Assembly: GCF_014174255.1 (NCBI RefSeq)
Contig: NZ_JABEQJ010000011.1
Location: forward strand, 1-64,000
DNA: 64,000 nucleotides
DNA from: Gluconacetobacter sacchari
GTDB lineage: Bacteria > Pseudomonadota > Alphaproteobacteria > Acetobacterales > Acetobacteraceae
Direction: 5' to 3'
Positions 25,139 through 34,531 of the stretch are shown piece after piece. How positions within the stretch are numbered: the stretch's first letter is position 1; each line of letters opens with the position of its first letter. The notes under the pieces are model-generated. The model was not told the DNA's origin. It saw nothing but the letters and a program-made list of their open reading frames with translations, and searched no databases. The translations under genes were made by a program, and so were the position numbers.

Positions 25139-26092
25139 TCATTCGAACAGATGGATCGGCACGGCGAATTCCACCCAGTAGCGGTCGCCGCCGACCGTAT
25201 TGCGGGCGTCGAGCGCATGCTGCCATTTCAGGACCACGGCGGTGCCGGGGGCGAAATCGTAGACGATCTGCGGCCCCATGGTGAAATTGCGCATCTTGTA
25301 GCCGTCCATATAGCGCCGGCCGTGCAGCGTGTCGTTGCTGGTCTGGTAGGCCCAGTTGCCGTTGACGCCAAACTGCAGATTGCGCAACTTCGCGAACGGA
25401 CGGTAGGAAATGCCGTAATCCATATTATACAGCGTGCCGTCATGATAACCGGTATCGGCATCGCGGGTGGACATCTGCACGGTATTTTCCATGGAGAATT
25501 CCCAATGTCCGGGCGTCCAGGTGACGGCGCCCTCTTCCATGAAGGTCACACGCGTCGAGGTGACGTTCGAGAAGTCGGATTTGTTGTACGATGACCCGGG
25601 AAACCAGAAATCCTGGCCGAACAGCAGGTGCAGGTCGCCTTTCGACCAGGTGACGTACAGTGCCTGCAGGTCGAATGACGACATGTTGAATGTATAGCTG
25701 TCCCGGCCGCCGACACTGACATATTTGCGCTGGAAAACCGGAGAGAGGCCGGTCGAAAAATGGAAATCGCCCAGGGTGAAGTTCCAGGTGTGGAGCAGGC
25801 GGGGGGCGAAGGCGAACAGATTGCCGCCGAAGGCTTCGGCGGAATGCCGGCCGTGGCTGTCATTGAGCGAGGTGAGGGGAATGTCGGCCAGGTAGTTCAG
25901 AAGTTCGGTCTTCCCCAGATCGGGCATGATCGCGGGCATGACGGTGTTGACGCCGGTCGGATAGGTGCTGCCGCCGCCTTCCGTGGCGTGGGCGGTGCGG
26001 GGGACGTAATGGAGGCCCCAGGCGGCGCATGCGGCCAGTGCCGTCAGCCGGCGGCGGGAGCGGGTTGAGGCGGGACCTGATGTGAAGGCCAT
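25139..26092 (-). CDS. Outer-membrane aromatic transporter (phenol MetA-pathway family porin)
   Basis: About 317 aa. It has a signal peptide (RSRRRLTALAACAAWGLHYVPRTAHA) followed directly by EGGGSTYPTGVNTVMPAIMPD, the hallmark start of the MetA-deg/COG4313 outer-membrane family found in aromatic degradation operons. The rest is Tyr/Trp/Phe-rich barrel. The ATG at 26092 has GGAGAC upstream. It lies between paaK and feaB, so passage of phenylacetate or phenylethanol is likely. A palindrome that overlaps the ribosome-binding site is annotated separately. Confidence 0.75.
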   Translation of the reverse strand: MAFTSGPASTRSRRRLTALAACAAWGLHYVPRTAHATEGGGSTYPTGVNTVMPAIMPDLGKTELLNYLADIPLTSLNDSHGRHSAEAFGGNLFAFAPRLLHTWNFTLGDFHFSTGLSPVFQRKYVSVGGRDSYTFNMSSFDLQALYVTWSKGDLHLLFGQDFWFPGSSYNKSDFSNVTSTRVTFMEEGAVTWTPGHWEFSMENTVQMSTRDADTGYHDGTLYNMDYGISYRPFAKLRNLQFGVNGNWAYQTSNDTLHGRRYMDGYKMRNFTMGPQIVYDFAPGTAVVLKWQHALDARNTVGGDRYWVEFAVPIHLFE

Positions 26093-26100
26093 GATATTGT

Positions 26101-26114
26101 CTCCTGAACAGGAG
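26101..26114 (-). promoter_or_regulatory. Palindrome overlapping the ribosome-binding site of the aromatic porin gene
   Basis: CTCCTGAACAGGAG is a perfect 14-bp dyad 8 bp before the porin ATG. In the transcript CUCCU can pair with the AGGAG Shine-Dalgarno around a GUUC loop, hiding it. It could act in translation control or be a DNA operator; only the symmetry is observed. Confidence 0.4.
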
Positions 26115-26248
26115 CCCTGCTGGATGTGCGACATGAATCCCGCCCGGAGAATGCGTCCGGACGAGCGGTGAGGTCTGCTGAAACGAAGGCGCGACACGGC
26201 GCCCGCGCGGAGGCGCGGAAGACCCGGAAAAGGTCCTGAAGGCGCCGG

Positions 26249-27580
26249 CTATTTCGGGCGTTTGTCGATCACGCGCTGGGCCTTGCCGTCGGCGCGGGCG
26301 ATTTCGCCCGGGCCATGGGCGCAGACCCGCGTGGAAACGCCGATGATATCCTTGATGCGCTTGCTGATCCTGGTGGAGAAGCCGGACAGGTCGGTTTGCG
26401 CGTAGCTGCCGGCGTGGAGTTCGGCATGGATGGTCAGTGCGTCCATGCGGCCTTCGCGCGTGAGCTCGAGCTGGTAATGGCCTGTACACAGGGTATCGCT
26501 CAGCAGGATTTCCTCGATCTGGGTCGGGAACAGGTTCACGCCCCGCAGGATGATCATGTCGTCGGAACGGCCCGTGATCTTTTCCATACGGCGCATGCCA
26601 GGGCGTGCCGTCCCCGCCAGCAGCCGCGTCAGGTCGCGCGTGCGGTAGCGGATGATGGGGAAGGCCTCCTTGGTCAGGGAGGTAAAGACCAGTTCGCCTT
26701 TCGCGCCGTCGGGCAGGACTTCGCCGGTCAGCGGGTCGATGACCTCGGGGTAGAAATGGTCTTCCCAGATATGCAGGCCGTCCTTGGTTTCCACGCATTC
26801 CTGCGCGACACCGGGGCCGATGACCTCGGAAAGCCCGTAGATATCGGTGGCGTCGATGCCGAAATCCTGCTCGATTTCCTGGCGCATCGCGTTCGTCCAG
26901 GGTTCGGCGCCGAAAATGCCGAATTTCAGCGAGGAGGCGCGGGGATCGATCCCCGCGCGGGCGAAGCCGTCGGCCAGCGCCAGCATGTAGCTGGGCGTGA
27001 CCATGATCGCGTCCGGCCGGAAATCGGTGATGACCTGGACCTGGCGTTCGGTCATGCCGCCGGACATCGGCACCACGGTGCATCCCAGGCGCTCCACGCC
27101 GTAATGCGCGCCCAGCCCCCCGGTGAAAAGCCCGTAGCCATAGGCGACATGGACCATCATGCCAGGAACGACGCCCGCGGCGCGCAGCGAGCGGGCCACG
27201 ACGTCCGACCACATGCGGATATCGGCCTCGGTATAGCCGACCACGATCGGCTTGCCGGTGGTGCCCGAGGAGCCGTGCAGGCGGATGATCTTTTCACGCG
27301 GTACCGCGAACAGGCCGAACGGGTAGTTTTCCCGAAGATCGTCCTTCTTGGTGAAGGGAAAACGCGCGAGGTCGGACAATTGCCGGAAATCGGACGGGTG
27401 AACGCCGGCCTCGTCGAATTTGCGCCGATAGAAGGGCACGTTTTCGTATGCGTGCCTTAACGACCATCTTAGTTTTTCGCGCTGAAGCGCCATGATTTCG
27501 TCGCGCGACGCGCGTTCGGCGGCATCGAGCGACTGGATGAAACCTTTGTTTGTCGACACAGCAGGACAAGCCAGTGTCAT
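26249..27580 (-). CDS. paaK: Phenylacetate-CoA ligase
   Basis: 443 aa AMP-forming ligase with the P-loop HGSSGTTGKPIVVGYT, the adenylation motifs GIFGAEPWTNAMR, YGLSEVIGPGVAQEC and YRTRDLT, and the C-terminal domain GRSDDMIILRGVNLFPTQIEEILL. It activates phenylacetate to phenylacetyl-CoA, the pathway entry. Start at ATG 27580 because GGAGGAACTC directly precedes it; the longer frame upstream reads through repeats. The 82 bp between paaI and paaK holds three 26-bp repeats. Confidence 0.95.
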   Translation of the reverse strand: MTLACPAVSTNKGFIQSLDAAERASRDEIMALQREKLRWSLRHAYENVPFYRRKFDEAGVHPSDFRQLSDLARFPFTKKDDLRENYPFGLFAVPREKIIRLHGSSGTTGKPIVVGYTEADIRMWSDVVARSLRAAGVVPGMMVHVAYGYGLFTGGLGAHYGVERLGCTVVPMSGGMTERQVQVITDFRPDAIMVTPSYMLALADGFARAGIDPRASSLKFGIFGAEPWTNAMRQEIEQDFGIDATDIYGLSEVIGPGVAQECVETKDGLHIWEDHFYPEVIDPLTGEVLPDGAKGELVFTSLTKEAFPIIRYRTRDLTRLLAGTARPGMRRMEKITGRSDDMIILRGVNLFPTQIEEILLSDTLCTGHYQLELTREGRMDALTIHAELHAGSYAQTDLSGFSTRISKRIKDIIGVSTRVCAHGPGEIARADGKAQRVIDKRPK

Positions 27581-27594
27581 GAGTTCCTCCATGA

Positions 27595-27664
27595 AGCACG
27601 TTGACCGTGCTTTTGTTGTGAACACGTTTACCGTGTTTTTGTTATCAACACGCTGACCGTGCTT
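27595..27664 (-). repeat. Three tandem 26-bp repeats, each a small stem-loop, between paaI and paaK
   Basis: Copies of CACGnTkACCGTG begin at 27597, 27623 and 27649, exactly 26 bp apart, joined by T-rich linkers (TTTTGTT). In paaK-sense RNA each unit folds as a 6-7 bp stem with a 5-nt loop: AAGCACG/CGTGCTT, AACACG/CGTGTT and AGCACG/CGTGTT. One G-C pair becomes A-T with both sides changed. The block fills the intercistronic gap from the paaI stop to just before the paaK ribosome-binding site. It may be a regulator-binding array or an RNA element; too few units and too short for CRISPR. Confidence 0.75.
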
Positions 27665-28100
27665 ATGGTTCGGAAGGCGGCTCGGGCAGGAGCGTGCCGC
27701 CGATGGATCGGGAATGGCCCCGAAACTGTGCGATGATGAGTCCTTCCTGGCTGATTTCCACGTCGTACAATCCCGAACGTCCGGCGCGGCTGACCTCACG
27801 CGCGCGGGCCAGCATGCGCTTGCCCGGCAGGCCGGGGCGCAGATAGGTGATCGCGCAATGCGCGGCGACCGTACGTTCGTTATAACTGTTGCATGCCACG
27901 GCGAAGGCGCTGTCGGCCAGGGCGAAGATGAAGCCGCCATGCGCGGTGCCGACGCCGTTCGCCATCTCGATGGTCACGTCCATGGCGACCGTCGAGACGC
28001 CGGGGCCCGCTTCCAGGATTTCCATGCCCAGGCTTCTGCTTGCGCGGTCGCCGGTCCACAGGGCTTCGGCGGATGCCTGTGCGCGTTGCTCGGGCGTCAT
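27663..28100 (-). CDS. paaI: Phenylacetyl-CoA thioesterase PaaI
   Basis: 145 aa hot-dog thioesterase with the family core NGVGTAHGGFIFALADSAFAVACNS, where the HGG and following Asp form the active site. It hydrolyses ring-hydroxylated phenylacetyl-CoAs, rescuing CoA when the pathway stalls. Its start overlaps the paaG stop by 4 bp (ATGA), so it is translationally coupled. Confidence 0.92.
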   Translation of the reverse strand: MTPEQRAQASAEALWTGDRASRSLGMEILEAGPGVSTVAMDVTIEMANGVGTAHGGFIFALADSAFAVACNSYNERTVAAHCAITYLRPGLPGKRMLARAREVSRAGRSGLYDVEISQEGLIIAQFRGHSRSIGGTLLPEPPSEP

Positions 28101-28882
28101 GCCGGGCGGCCCGTGAAGCGGGGGGAGCGCTTTTCCATGAATGCCGCAACGCCCTCGCGATAATCCGGCGTTCGGCCGGCTTCGCGCTGAAGGTCGCGTT
28201 CCAGGGTGATCTGGCTGTCGAGATCGTTGGTCGCGGATGCGTTCAGGGCTGCCTTGATGCGCGCCAGGCCCTGGGTGGGTTGCGTGGCGAGGTGGGCGGT
28301 CAGCCGGCGGGCTTCGTCCATCAGGCCTTCATCCGCGACGGTTTTCCAGATCATGCCCCATTGCGCGGCCAGTTCGGCCTCGACGGGTTCGGCCAGAAGC
28401 ATCAGGGCGCGGGCCCGGGCGTCGCCGACCAGTCGGGGCAGGGTGAAGGTGCCGCCGGAATCGGGGATCAGTCCGATCCGGGCGAAGGCCTGGATGAATC
28501 TGGCCGAGCGGGCGGCCAGGACGATGTCGCACGCGAGTGCGATATTCGCGCCGGCGCCGGCCGCCACGCCATTGACCGCGCAGATCACCGGTTTGGGCAG
28601 TGCGCGCAGGCGCCGGACCAGCGGGTTGTAGTAACGCTCGATCGTCGTGCCGAGATCGAGAGGGCCGGCCGCGTTGACGCGGTCGCCGAGGTCCTGGCCG
28701 GCGCAGAAGCCGCGTCCGGCGCCGGTCAGCAGGACCGCGCGGCAGGATTCCTCCTCCGCCTCGTCCAGCGTCGCGGCCAGGCGTTGGTGGAGGTCTTCGT
28801 TAAAGGCGTTGAGGCGCGCCGGTCGGTTGAGGGTCAGCTCCATCCAGCCGTCATGGCGATCTATGAGAAGCGTCGGCTCCAC
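28097..28882 (-). CDS. paaG: 2-(1,2-epoxy-1,2-dihydrophenyl)acetyl-CoA isomerase
   Basis: 261 aa crotonase-fold protein. The oxyanion-hole segments GRGFCAGQDLGDR and GVAAGAGANIALACD and the PaaG-type acid region IGLIPDSGGTFTLPRLVG (Asp in place of the usual hydratase Glu) identify it. It isomerises the epoxide to oxepin-CoA. First gene of the minus-strand run paaG-paaI-paaK-porin-feaB-ADH; the divergent paaJ starts 230 bp away. Confidence 0.92.
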   Translation of the reverse strand: MEPTLLIDRHDGWMELTLNRPARLNAFNEDLHQRLAATLDEAEEESCRAVLLTGAGRGFCAGQDLGDRVNAAGPLDLGTTIERYYNPLVRRLRALPKPVICAVNGVAAGAGANIALACDIVLAARSARFIQAFARIGLIPDSGGTFTLPRLVGDARARALMLLAEPVEAELAAQWGMIWKTVADEGLMDEARRLTAHLATQPTQGLARIKAALNASATNDLDSQITLERDLQREAGRTPDYREGVAAFMEKRSPRFTGRPA

Positions 28883-28921
28883 TTAATCTCTCCCGGATTG
28901 GGTCGAAAACGACTTCTTGAA

Positions 28922-28941
28922 TTGACCGTACGGTCGGTCAA
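28922..28941. promoter_or_regulatory. Probable TetR-type operator in the paaG/paaJ divergent promoter
   Basis: TTGACCGTACGGTCGGTCAA contains the perfect 12-bp palindrome GACCGTACGGTC (28924-28935) and outer arms TTGACC/GGTCAA. Its reverse complement matches the element upstream of the TetR gene at 15 of 19 positions. It lies 40 bp before the paaG ATG and about 170 bp from paaJ, where one bound repressor could control both operons. Confidence 0.65.
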
Positions 28942-29112
28942 TGACAATTGCCAGATTACAGACTTTCGGCAGGAGCGCCGATCACTTCTGGCGGAGGGGA
29001 AGACATTGCGAAACGTCCCGGCGGGACGGTGCGGGATTTCCGGTAGCCCGGGCCGGCGTTTCGCCGGGATGCGTAATCGTTTTTCATGATGTCGGCAGCA
29101 GGGATTCATTCC

Positions 29113-30321
29113 ATGGTTCACGCTTTTATCTGCGATTTCGTTCGTTCGCCCATCGGGCGGTATGCTGGGGGGCTGGCGGGCGTTCGTGCCGACGATCTGG
29201 CCGCCCATCCGCTGCGTGTCCTGGCGGAGCGGCATCGCCGAATCGACTGGCAGGCACTGGATGATGTGATTTTCGGCTGCGCGAACCAGGCGGGCGAGGA
29301 CAATCGCAATGTCGCCCGCATGGCGGCGTTGCTGGCGGGCCTGCCCGTCGGTGTTCCCGGGACGACTATCAATCGTTTGTGTGGTTCGGGGCTGGATGCG
29401 GTCGGGATGGCGGCGCGCGCCATCATCACCGGCGATGCCGACCTTGTGATTGCCGGCGGGGTCGAGAGCATGTCCCGCGCGCCGTTCGTATTGCCGAAGG
29501 CGACGCAGGGCTTTTCCCGCCAGGCGGAGATTTATGACACCACGATCGGCTGGCGCTTCGTCAATCCGCTGCTGAAGGCGGAATACGGCATCGATTCGAT
29601 GCCGGAGACAGCGGAGAATGTTGCGGAGGAATACGATATCTCACGCGAGGATCAGGATCTCTTTTCCTACAGGTCGCAGGTGAAGGCGCGTGCGGCGCGC
29701 GAGGCGGGTTATTTCGCGCGCGAGATCGCGCCGGTTGCGATTCCCGGGCGCAAGGGCGCCGCGACCGTGATGGAGCATGACGAACATCCGCGTGCCGATA
29801 CGACACTGGATGGTCTGGCGGCGTTGAAGGCGCCGTTTCGCAAGAACGGCGGGACTGTGACCGCAGGCAATGCGTCGGGTGTCAATGACGGTGCCGGGGC
29901 GTTGATGATCGCCTCAGAACAGGCTGTCAGGGCCTATGACCTGACGCCGCGGGCGCGTGTGGTGTCGGTGGTGCAGGCCGGAGTGCCGCCGCGCATCATG
30001 GGCATGGGGCCATTGTCGGCGACGCGCAAATTGCTGGCGCGCAATGGGCTGGCGCTCGCGGATATCGATCTGATCGAACTGAACGAGGCCTTTGCCGCGC
30101 AATCGCTGGCCGTGCTGCGCGCGCTGGGTCTTGCGGATGATGCGCCGCACGTCAATCCGCATGGTGGCGCGATCGCGCTGGGTCATCCGCTGGGCATGTC
30201 GGGGGCGCGGCTGGCCATGACGGCGGTGAACGGGCTGGAAACGCTGGGCGGCAGGCGGGCTGTCGCCACGATGTGCATCGGGGTCGGCCAGGGCATTGCC
30301 GCCCTGATCGAGAGGGTCTGA
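29113..30321 (+). CDS. paaJ: 3-oxoadipyl-CoA/3-oxo-5,6-dehydrosuberyl-CoA thiolase
   Basis: 402 aa thiolase. Nucleophile Cys90 lies in [16 protein letters not shown], with the His motif [16 protein letters not shown], the [16 protein letters not shown] block and the second Cys in TMCIGVGQG. Length and N-terminus ([33 protein letters not shown]) fit PaaJ/PcaF. It performs both thiolytic steps, ending in acetyl-CoA and succinyl-CoA. Start at ATG 29113; 29086 is an in-frame alternative. Confidence 0.93.
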   Translation: MVHAFICDFVRSPIGRYAGGLAGVRADDLAAHPLRVLAERHRRIDWQALDDVIFGCANQAGEDNRNVARMAALLAGLPVGVPGTTINRLCGSGLDAVGMAARAIITGDADLVIAGGVESMSRAPFVLPKATQGFSRQAEIYDTTIGWRFVNPLLKAEYGIDSMPETAENVAEEYDISREDQDLFSYRSQVKARAAREAGYFAREIAPVAIPGRKGAATVMEHDEHPRADTTLDGLAALKAPFRKNGGTVTAGNASGVNDGAGALMIASEQAVRAYDLTPRARVVSVVQAGVPPRIMGMGPLSATRKLLARNGLALADIDLIELNEAFAAQSLAVLRALGLADDAPHVNPHGGAIALGHPLGMSGARLAMTAVNGLETLGGRRAVATMCIGVGQGIAALIERV

Positions 30322-30324
30322 GCG

Positions 30325-32406
30325 ATGAGCGACATCATGGGACCCGTCAGGGTGCGGCAGGAGGGGGCGGTCGCGGTCGTTACGGTCGATTTTCCGCCGG
30401 TCAATGCGTTGTCTACCGCCGTCCGGCAGGCGCTGATCGCGGTGTTTCGCGATGTGGCCGACGATGAGTCGGTGGCGGCGGTGGTGCTGAGCGGCGGCCC
30501 GTCGCGCTTTATCGCGGGGGCGGATCTGCGCGAGATGGCCGGTTTGCCCGCGCCGCCCTTTCTGCCCGAGGTGATCGAAGCGATGGAGCGGTGCGACAAG
30601 CCGGTGGTCGCCGCGATTGCCGGTGCGGCGCTGGGGGGCGGATGTGAGATCGCCCTGGCCTGTGACGCGCGGATCGGTGGCGCCAGTGTGCTGATCGGAT
30701 TGACGGAGACCCGGCTGGGGCTGATTCCGGGGGCAGGCGGGACGCAGCGTCTGCCGCGTCTGGTCGGCATCGCCCGTGCGGTCGAGATGATCTGCGCCGG
30801 TCGTATCCTCACGGCGCGGGAAGCGTGCGCGATCGGGCTGCTCGATGCGGTGGCCGAGGGGGACCCGCTTGCGGAAGCGATTGCCCGGGCGCCCGGCACC
30901 GTGAAACGGCGGCTGTCCCGGGTGGTGGTGCCGCCGGGGGAGGAGAAGGAGGAGGTAGCCGCCATTGCCGTCGCGCGGCGAAAGGCCGGCGGCGTTCCGG
31001 CGATCGAGGAGGCGATCCGGGTCGTGACCGCGACGCGGGGGCAGGATTTTGCCGTCGGGCTGGCGATGGAGCGCGCGGCCTTTCTGGCCCTGCGGGAGAG
31101 TGTGGAGGCGGCTGCGCTGCTGCATCTCTTCTTTGCTGAGCGCGAGGCGACGAAGATCCCCGGATTGGGCGATGCGCGGCCGAGGCCGGTCGGTACGGTC
31201 GGGGTGGTCGGGGCCGGTACGATGGGGGCGGCCATCGCCGTCGCGCATGCCGATGCGGGTTTTCCGGTTCTGCTGGTCGAGCGGGATGAGGCGGCGGCGG
31301 CGGCGGGGCTGGAACGGGTGCGGGACATTTATGCCCGGCAGGTCGGAAGCGGGCGGCTGACGGATGGCGCGATGGCCGAGCGGCTGGGGCGGATCGCGGT
31401 TGGAGCCGACTGGTCGCGGCTGCGCGATGCCGACCTGGTCATCGAGGCGGCGTTCGAGGATATGGATGTCAAGAGCGAGATTTTTCGCCGGCTGGATGCG
31501 GTGGCGCGGCCGGGGGCGATCCTGGCGAGCAATACGTCCTATCTGGATCTCGACGCCATTGCGGCGGTGACGGCGCGGCCGGAGGATGTGGTGGGGCTGC
31601 ATTTCTTCGCGCCCGCCAATGTCATGAAATTGCTGGAAGTGGTGCGGGGCGCGCGAACCGCGCCGGATGTGCTGCGCTCTGCCCTGACGCTGGCGCGGAA
31701 GCTGGGCAAGCAGCCGGTCGTGGCGGGCAATGAGGACGGGTTTATCGGCAACCGCCTGTATGCCGCCTATCGCCGTCATGCGGAATATCTGGTGGAGGAG
31801 GGCGCCGCGCCCGCCGAAATCGATGCCGCGCTGGAAGAATATGGCTTTGCCATGGGCATTTTCGCAGTGTCCGACATGTCGGGGCTCGATATCGCCCGGG
31901 CGATGCGCCAGCGTCGGGCTGCCACCCGCGACCCGCGCGAACGCTATGTCACCATTCCGGACCTGTTGTGCGAGGCGGGGCGGCTGGGCCGCAAGACGGG
32001 CGGCGGATGGTACCGCTATGCGGACGGAGTGAAGGCTGAGGACCCGGCGGTGACGGCGCTGATCGCCGGGGAACGCGCGCGGCGGGGCATTGTGCCGCGC
32101 CGTTTCACGCCCGAGGCGATTCAGCGGCGGCTGCTGGCGGTGCTGGCCAATGAGGGCGCGAAGGCGATCGCCGGGGGCATCGCCCTGCGGGCGTCGGACA
32201 TCGACCTGGCCTTCGTCAATGGATACGGTTTTCCGCGCGCCAGGGGCGGCCCGATGTGGGCTGCCGACCGGATGGGTCTGACGGCGGTGCTCGGCGAAAT
32301 GGAGCAGGCATACGCGACGGGGGGCGCCGGGTCGGAGCCCGCGCCGCTTCTGATCGAACTGGCGCGGTCGGGCCGCACTTTTTCCAGCCTGGATCGGGGA
32401 GAATGA
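30325..32406 (+). CDS. Fused enoyl-CoA hydratase/3-hydroxyacyl-CoA dehydrogenase (PaaF-PaaH type)
   Basis: 693 aa. The N-terminal crotonase domain (about 1-190; SRFIAGADLREM, GGGCEIALACD, ETRLGLIPGAGGTQRLPRLVG) is joined to a 3-hydroxyacyl-CoA dehydrogenase (NAD site GVVGAGTMGAAIAVAHADAG at about 293; VGLHFFAPANVMKLLEVV; NEDGFIGNRL) with a duplicated C-terminal domain. It covers the hydration and oxidation steps done by separate PaaF and PaaH in E. coli. Layout resembles FadB/FadJ, so general beta-oxidation use is possible, but its position between paaJ and paaZ points to phenylacetate. It starts 3 bp after paaJ. Confidence 0.88.
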   Translation: MSDIMGPVRVRQEGAVAVVTVDFPPVNALSTAVRQALIAVFRDVADDESVAAVVLSGGPSRFIAGADLREMAGLPAPPFLPEVIEAMERCDKPVVAAIAGAALGGGCEIALACDARIGGASVLIGLTETRLGLIPGAGGTQRLPRLVGIARAVEMICAGRILTAREACAIGLLDAVAEGDPLAEAIARAPGTVKRRLSRVVVPPGEEKEEVAAIAVARRKAGGVPAIEEAIRVVTATRGQDFAVGLAMERAAFLALRESVEAAALLHLFFAEREATKIPGLGDARPRPVGTVGVVGAGTMGAAIAVAHADAGFPVLLVERDEAAAAAGLERVRDIYARQVGSGRLTDGAMAERLGRIAVGADWSRLRDADLVIEAAFEDMDVKSEIFRRLDAVARPGAILASNTSYLDLDAIAAVTARPEDVVGLHFFAPANVMKLLEVVRGARTAPDVLRSALTLARKLGKQPVVAGNEDGFIGNRLYAAYRRHAEYLVEEGAAPAEIDAALEEYGFAMGIFAVSDMSGLDIARAMRQRRAATRDPRERYVTIPDLLCEAGRLGRKTGGGWYRYADGVKAEDPAVTALIAGERARRGIVPRRFTPEAIQRRLLAVLANEGAKAIAGGIALRASDIDLAFVNGYGFPRARGGPMWAADRMGLTAVLGEMEQAYATGGAGSEPAPLLIELARSGRTFSSLDRGE

Positions 32407-34451
32407 CAATGAACAAGAAACTTGGAAATTACGCGCAGGATCGCTGGGTCGAGGCGGAAGCGGGGCTGGTGGATATTCCCAGCGCCATCGACGGGCGGGT
32501 GGTGGCCCGCGCGTCCAGCAGCGGGCTGGATTTCGGCGCCATGGCGCGCCATGCCCGCATGGTCGGCGGGCCGGCCCTGCGCGCGATGACCTTTCACGAT
32601 CGCGCGGCCATGCTCAAGGTGCTGGCGGTGCATCTGACGGCGCACAAGGAGGAGCTGTATGCGCTTTCGGCCGATAGCGGGGCCACGAAACGGGATAATT
32701 TCTTCGATATCGATGGCGGTATCGGCACGCTGTTCGCCTATGCCTCGCGCGGGCGGCGGGACTTTCCCGCGGAGCGTTTCGTCGTCGATGGGGCCGTCGA
32801 GCCTTTGTCGAAGGAAGGCAGTTTCATCGGGCTGCATGTGCTGACCCCGCTTCAGGGCGTCGCGGTGCATATCAATGCCTTCAATTTTCCCTGCTGGGGG
32901 ATGCTGGAAAAGCTGGCGCCGACGATTCTGGCCGGTGTGCCGGTGATTACCAAACCGGCTACCGCGACCGCCTATGTCGCGGAGGCGGTCGCGCGGCTGA
33001 TCGTGTCCTCCGGCATTCTGCCCGATGGGGCGTTCCAGTTCATCGCGGGTAGTACGGGCGATCTGCTGGACCATCTGGACGGGCAGGATGTGCTGTCCTT
33101 TACCGGATCGGCCGCGACGTCGCGCAGGCTGCGCGATCATGACGCGGTGTCGCGCAAGGCGGTGCGCTTCGTCGCCGAACGGGATTCGCTGAATGCCGCC
33201 ATCCTGGGGCCCGACGCCTTGGAAGGGACGCCGGAATTCGATCTGTTCGTCCGTGAAATCGTGCGGGAACTGACGGTGAAGGCCGGGCAGAAATGCACCG
33301 CCATTCGCCGCATCATCGTGCCGCGCGCGCAGGAGGGGGCGGTGATCGCGGCGCTGGGCCGGCAGTTGGACCGGATCACTGTGGGCGATCCCAGGCGGGA
33401 TGATGTGAAGATGGGGCCGCTCGCCAGTCTTGGCCAGCGGGCCGCCGTGCGGGAAGCCGTGGCGGACATCGCGCGGGAGGCCGAGATCGTGTATGGCGAC
33501 CCCGGCAGGGTCAGCCCGCTGGGCGGAGACGCGGAGACGGGCGCGTTCCAGGCGCCGGTCCTGCTGCGTTGCGCGTCGCCGCTGACGGCGACGGCGCCGC
33601 ATGAGGTCGAGGCGTTCGGGCCGGTCGCAACCGTCATGCCCTATGACACGCTGGAGGATGCGCTGGCCATCGTCGCGCGCGGCGAGGGAAGTCTGGTGGC
33701 CTCGGTCTATACCCATGATGACGCGGTGGCGGAGAGACTGGTTCTCGGTATTGCCTCGTATCACGGCCGTATTCTTGTCCTCGATCGCGATTGCGCGAAG
33801 GAATCGACGGGACATGGCTCGCCCCTGCCGGGCCTGATCCATGGCGGGCCGGGTCGGGCCGGTGGCGGCGAGGAGATGGGTGGCGCGCGTGGTGTGCATC
33901 ATTATCTTCAGCGCACGGCGTTGCAGGGTTCGCCCGGCCGCCTGTCCGCGCTGGTGCGGACCTGGCTGCCCGGCGCGCCCGCGCCGGTGACGGCGGAACA
34001 TCCTTTCCGGCGCGATTACGACCATCTGCGTATCGGCGAGAGCGTGCAGACGCCGCCGCGCGTGATCACGCTGGAGGATATCGAGCATTTCGCGCATTTC
34101 ACCGGCGACGAATTCTATGCGCACATGGATGAGGCGGCGGCGCGCGCCAACCCATTCTTCCCGGGGCGGGTGGCGCATGGCTATCTGCTGCTGTCCTTCG
34201 CGGCCGGGCTGTTCGTCGACCCGGCGCCGGGGCCGTTGCTGGCCAATTACGGGCTGGAGGGGCTGCGCTTCCTCAAACCCGTGTCGCCGGGGGATTCCAT
34301 CCGCGTGCGGCTGACGGTCAAGCGCAAGAATCCGGGAAGGGAGCCGGGTTATGGCGAAGTGCGCTGGGATGCCGAATTGTTCAACCAGAATGACGAGACG
34401 GTCGCCCGGTATGAATTGCTGACCATGAGCGCGCGTTCGACGGGCGATTGA
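32403..34451 (+). CDS. paaZ: Bifunctional oxepin-CoA hydrolase/semialdehyde dehydrogenase
   Basis: 682 aa, matching E. coli PaaZ (681). The N-terminal aldehyde dehydrogenase domain has the Glu region ERDSLNAAI and Cys298 ([11 protein letters not shown]). The C-terminal MaoC hydratase domain (from about 540) has Asp569 and His574 (GDEFYAHMD), the same 5-residue spacing as in E. coli. It opens oxepin-CoA and oxidises the product to 3-oxo-5,6-dehydrosuberyl-CoA. Its ATG overlaps the previous stop (ATGA), and a second in-frame ATG lies at 32409. Confidence 0.95.
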   Translation: MTMNKKLGNYAQDRWVEAEAGLVDIPSAIDGRVVARASSSGLDFGAMARHARMVGGPALRAMTFHDRAAMLKVLAVHLTAHKEELYALSADSGATKRDNFFDIDGGIGTLFAYASRGRRDFPAERFVVDGAVEPLSKEGSFIGLHVLTPLQGVAVHINAFNFPCWGMLEKLAPTILAGVPVITKPATATAYVAEAVARLIVSSGILPDGAFQFIAGSTGDLLDHLDGQDVLSFTGSAATSRRLRDHDAVSRKAVRFVAERDSLNAAILGPDALEGTPEFDLFVREIVRELTVKAGQKCTAIRRIIVPRAQEGAVIAALGRQLDRITVGDPRRDDVKMGPLASLGQRAAVREAVADIAREAEIVYGDPGRVSPLGGDAETGAFQAPVLLRCASPLTATAPHEVEAFGPVATVMPYDTLEDALAIVARGEGSLVASVYTHDDAVAERLVLGIASYHGRILVLDRDCAKESTGHGSPLPGLIHGGPGRAGGGEEMGGARGVHHYLQRTALQGSPGRLSALVRTWLPGAPAPVTAEHPFRRDYDHLRIGESVQTPPRVITLEDIEHFAHFTGDEFYAHMDEAAARANPFFPGRVAHGYLLLSFAAGLFVDPAPGPLLANYGLEGLRFLKPVSPGDSIRVRLTVKRKNPGREPGYGEVRWDAELFNQNDETVARYELLTMSARSTGD

Positions 34452-34531
34452 TGGCGGGCGGACCCCGCCGGACCGTCCGTGCGCCTCTGTGCTACGTAGT
34501 TTCACCCATGGAGGCGGAGGGTGGCGGATTT

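Noticed and set aside
27595-27664. CRISPR-like array
   Set aside because: Only three units of about 13 conserved bases with identical-type linkers, no unique spacers and no cas genes.
29914-32409. 831-aa open frame on the minus strand
   Set aside because: Antisense to paaJ and the PaaF-PaaH fusion; Arg/Pro/His-rich with no recognisable motif.
32121-34505. 794-aa open frame on the minus strand
   Set aside because: Antisense to paaZ, biased composition, no family motif.
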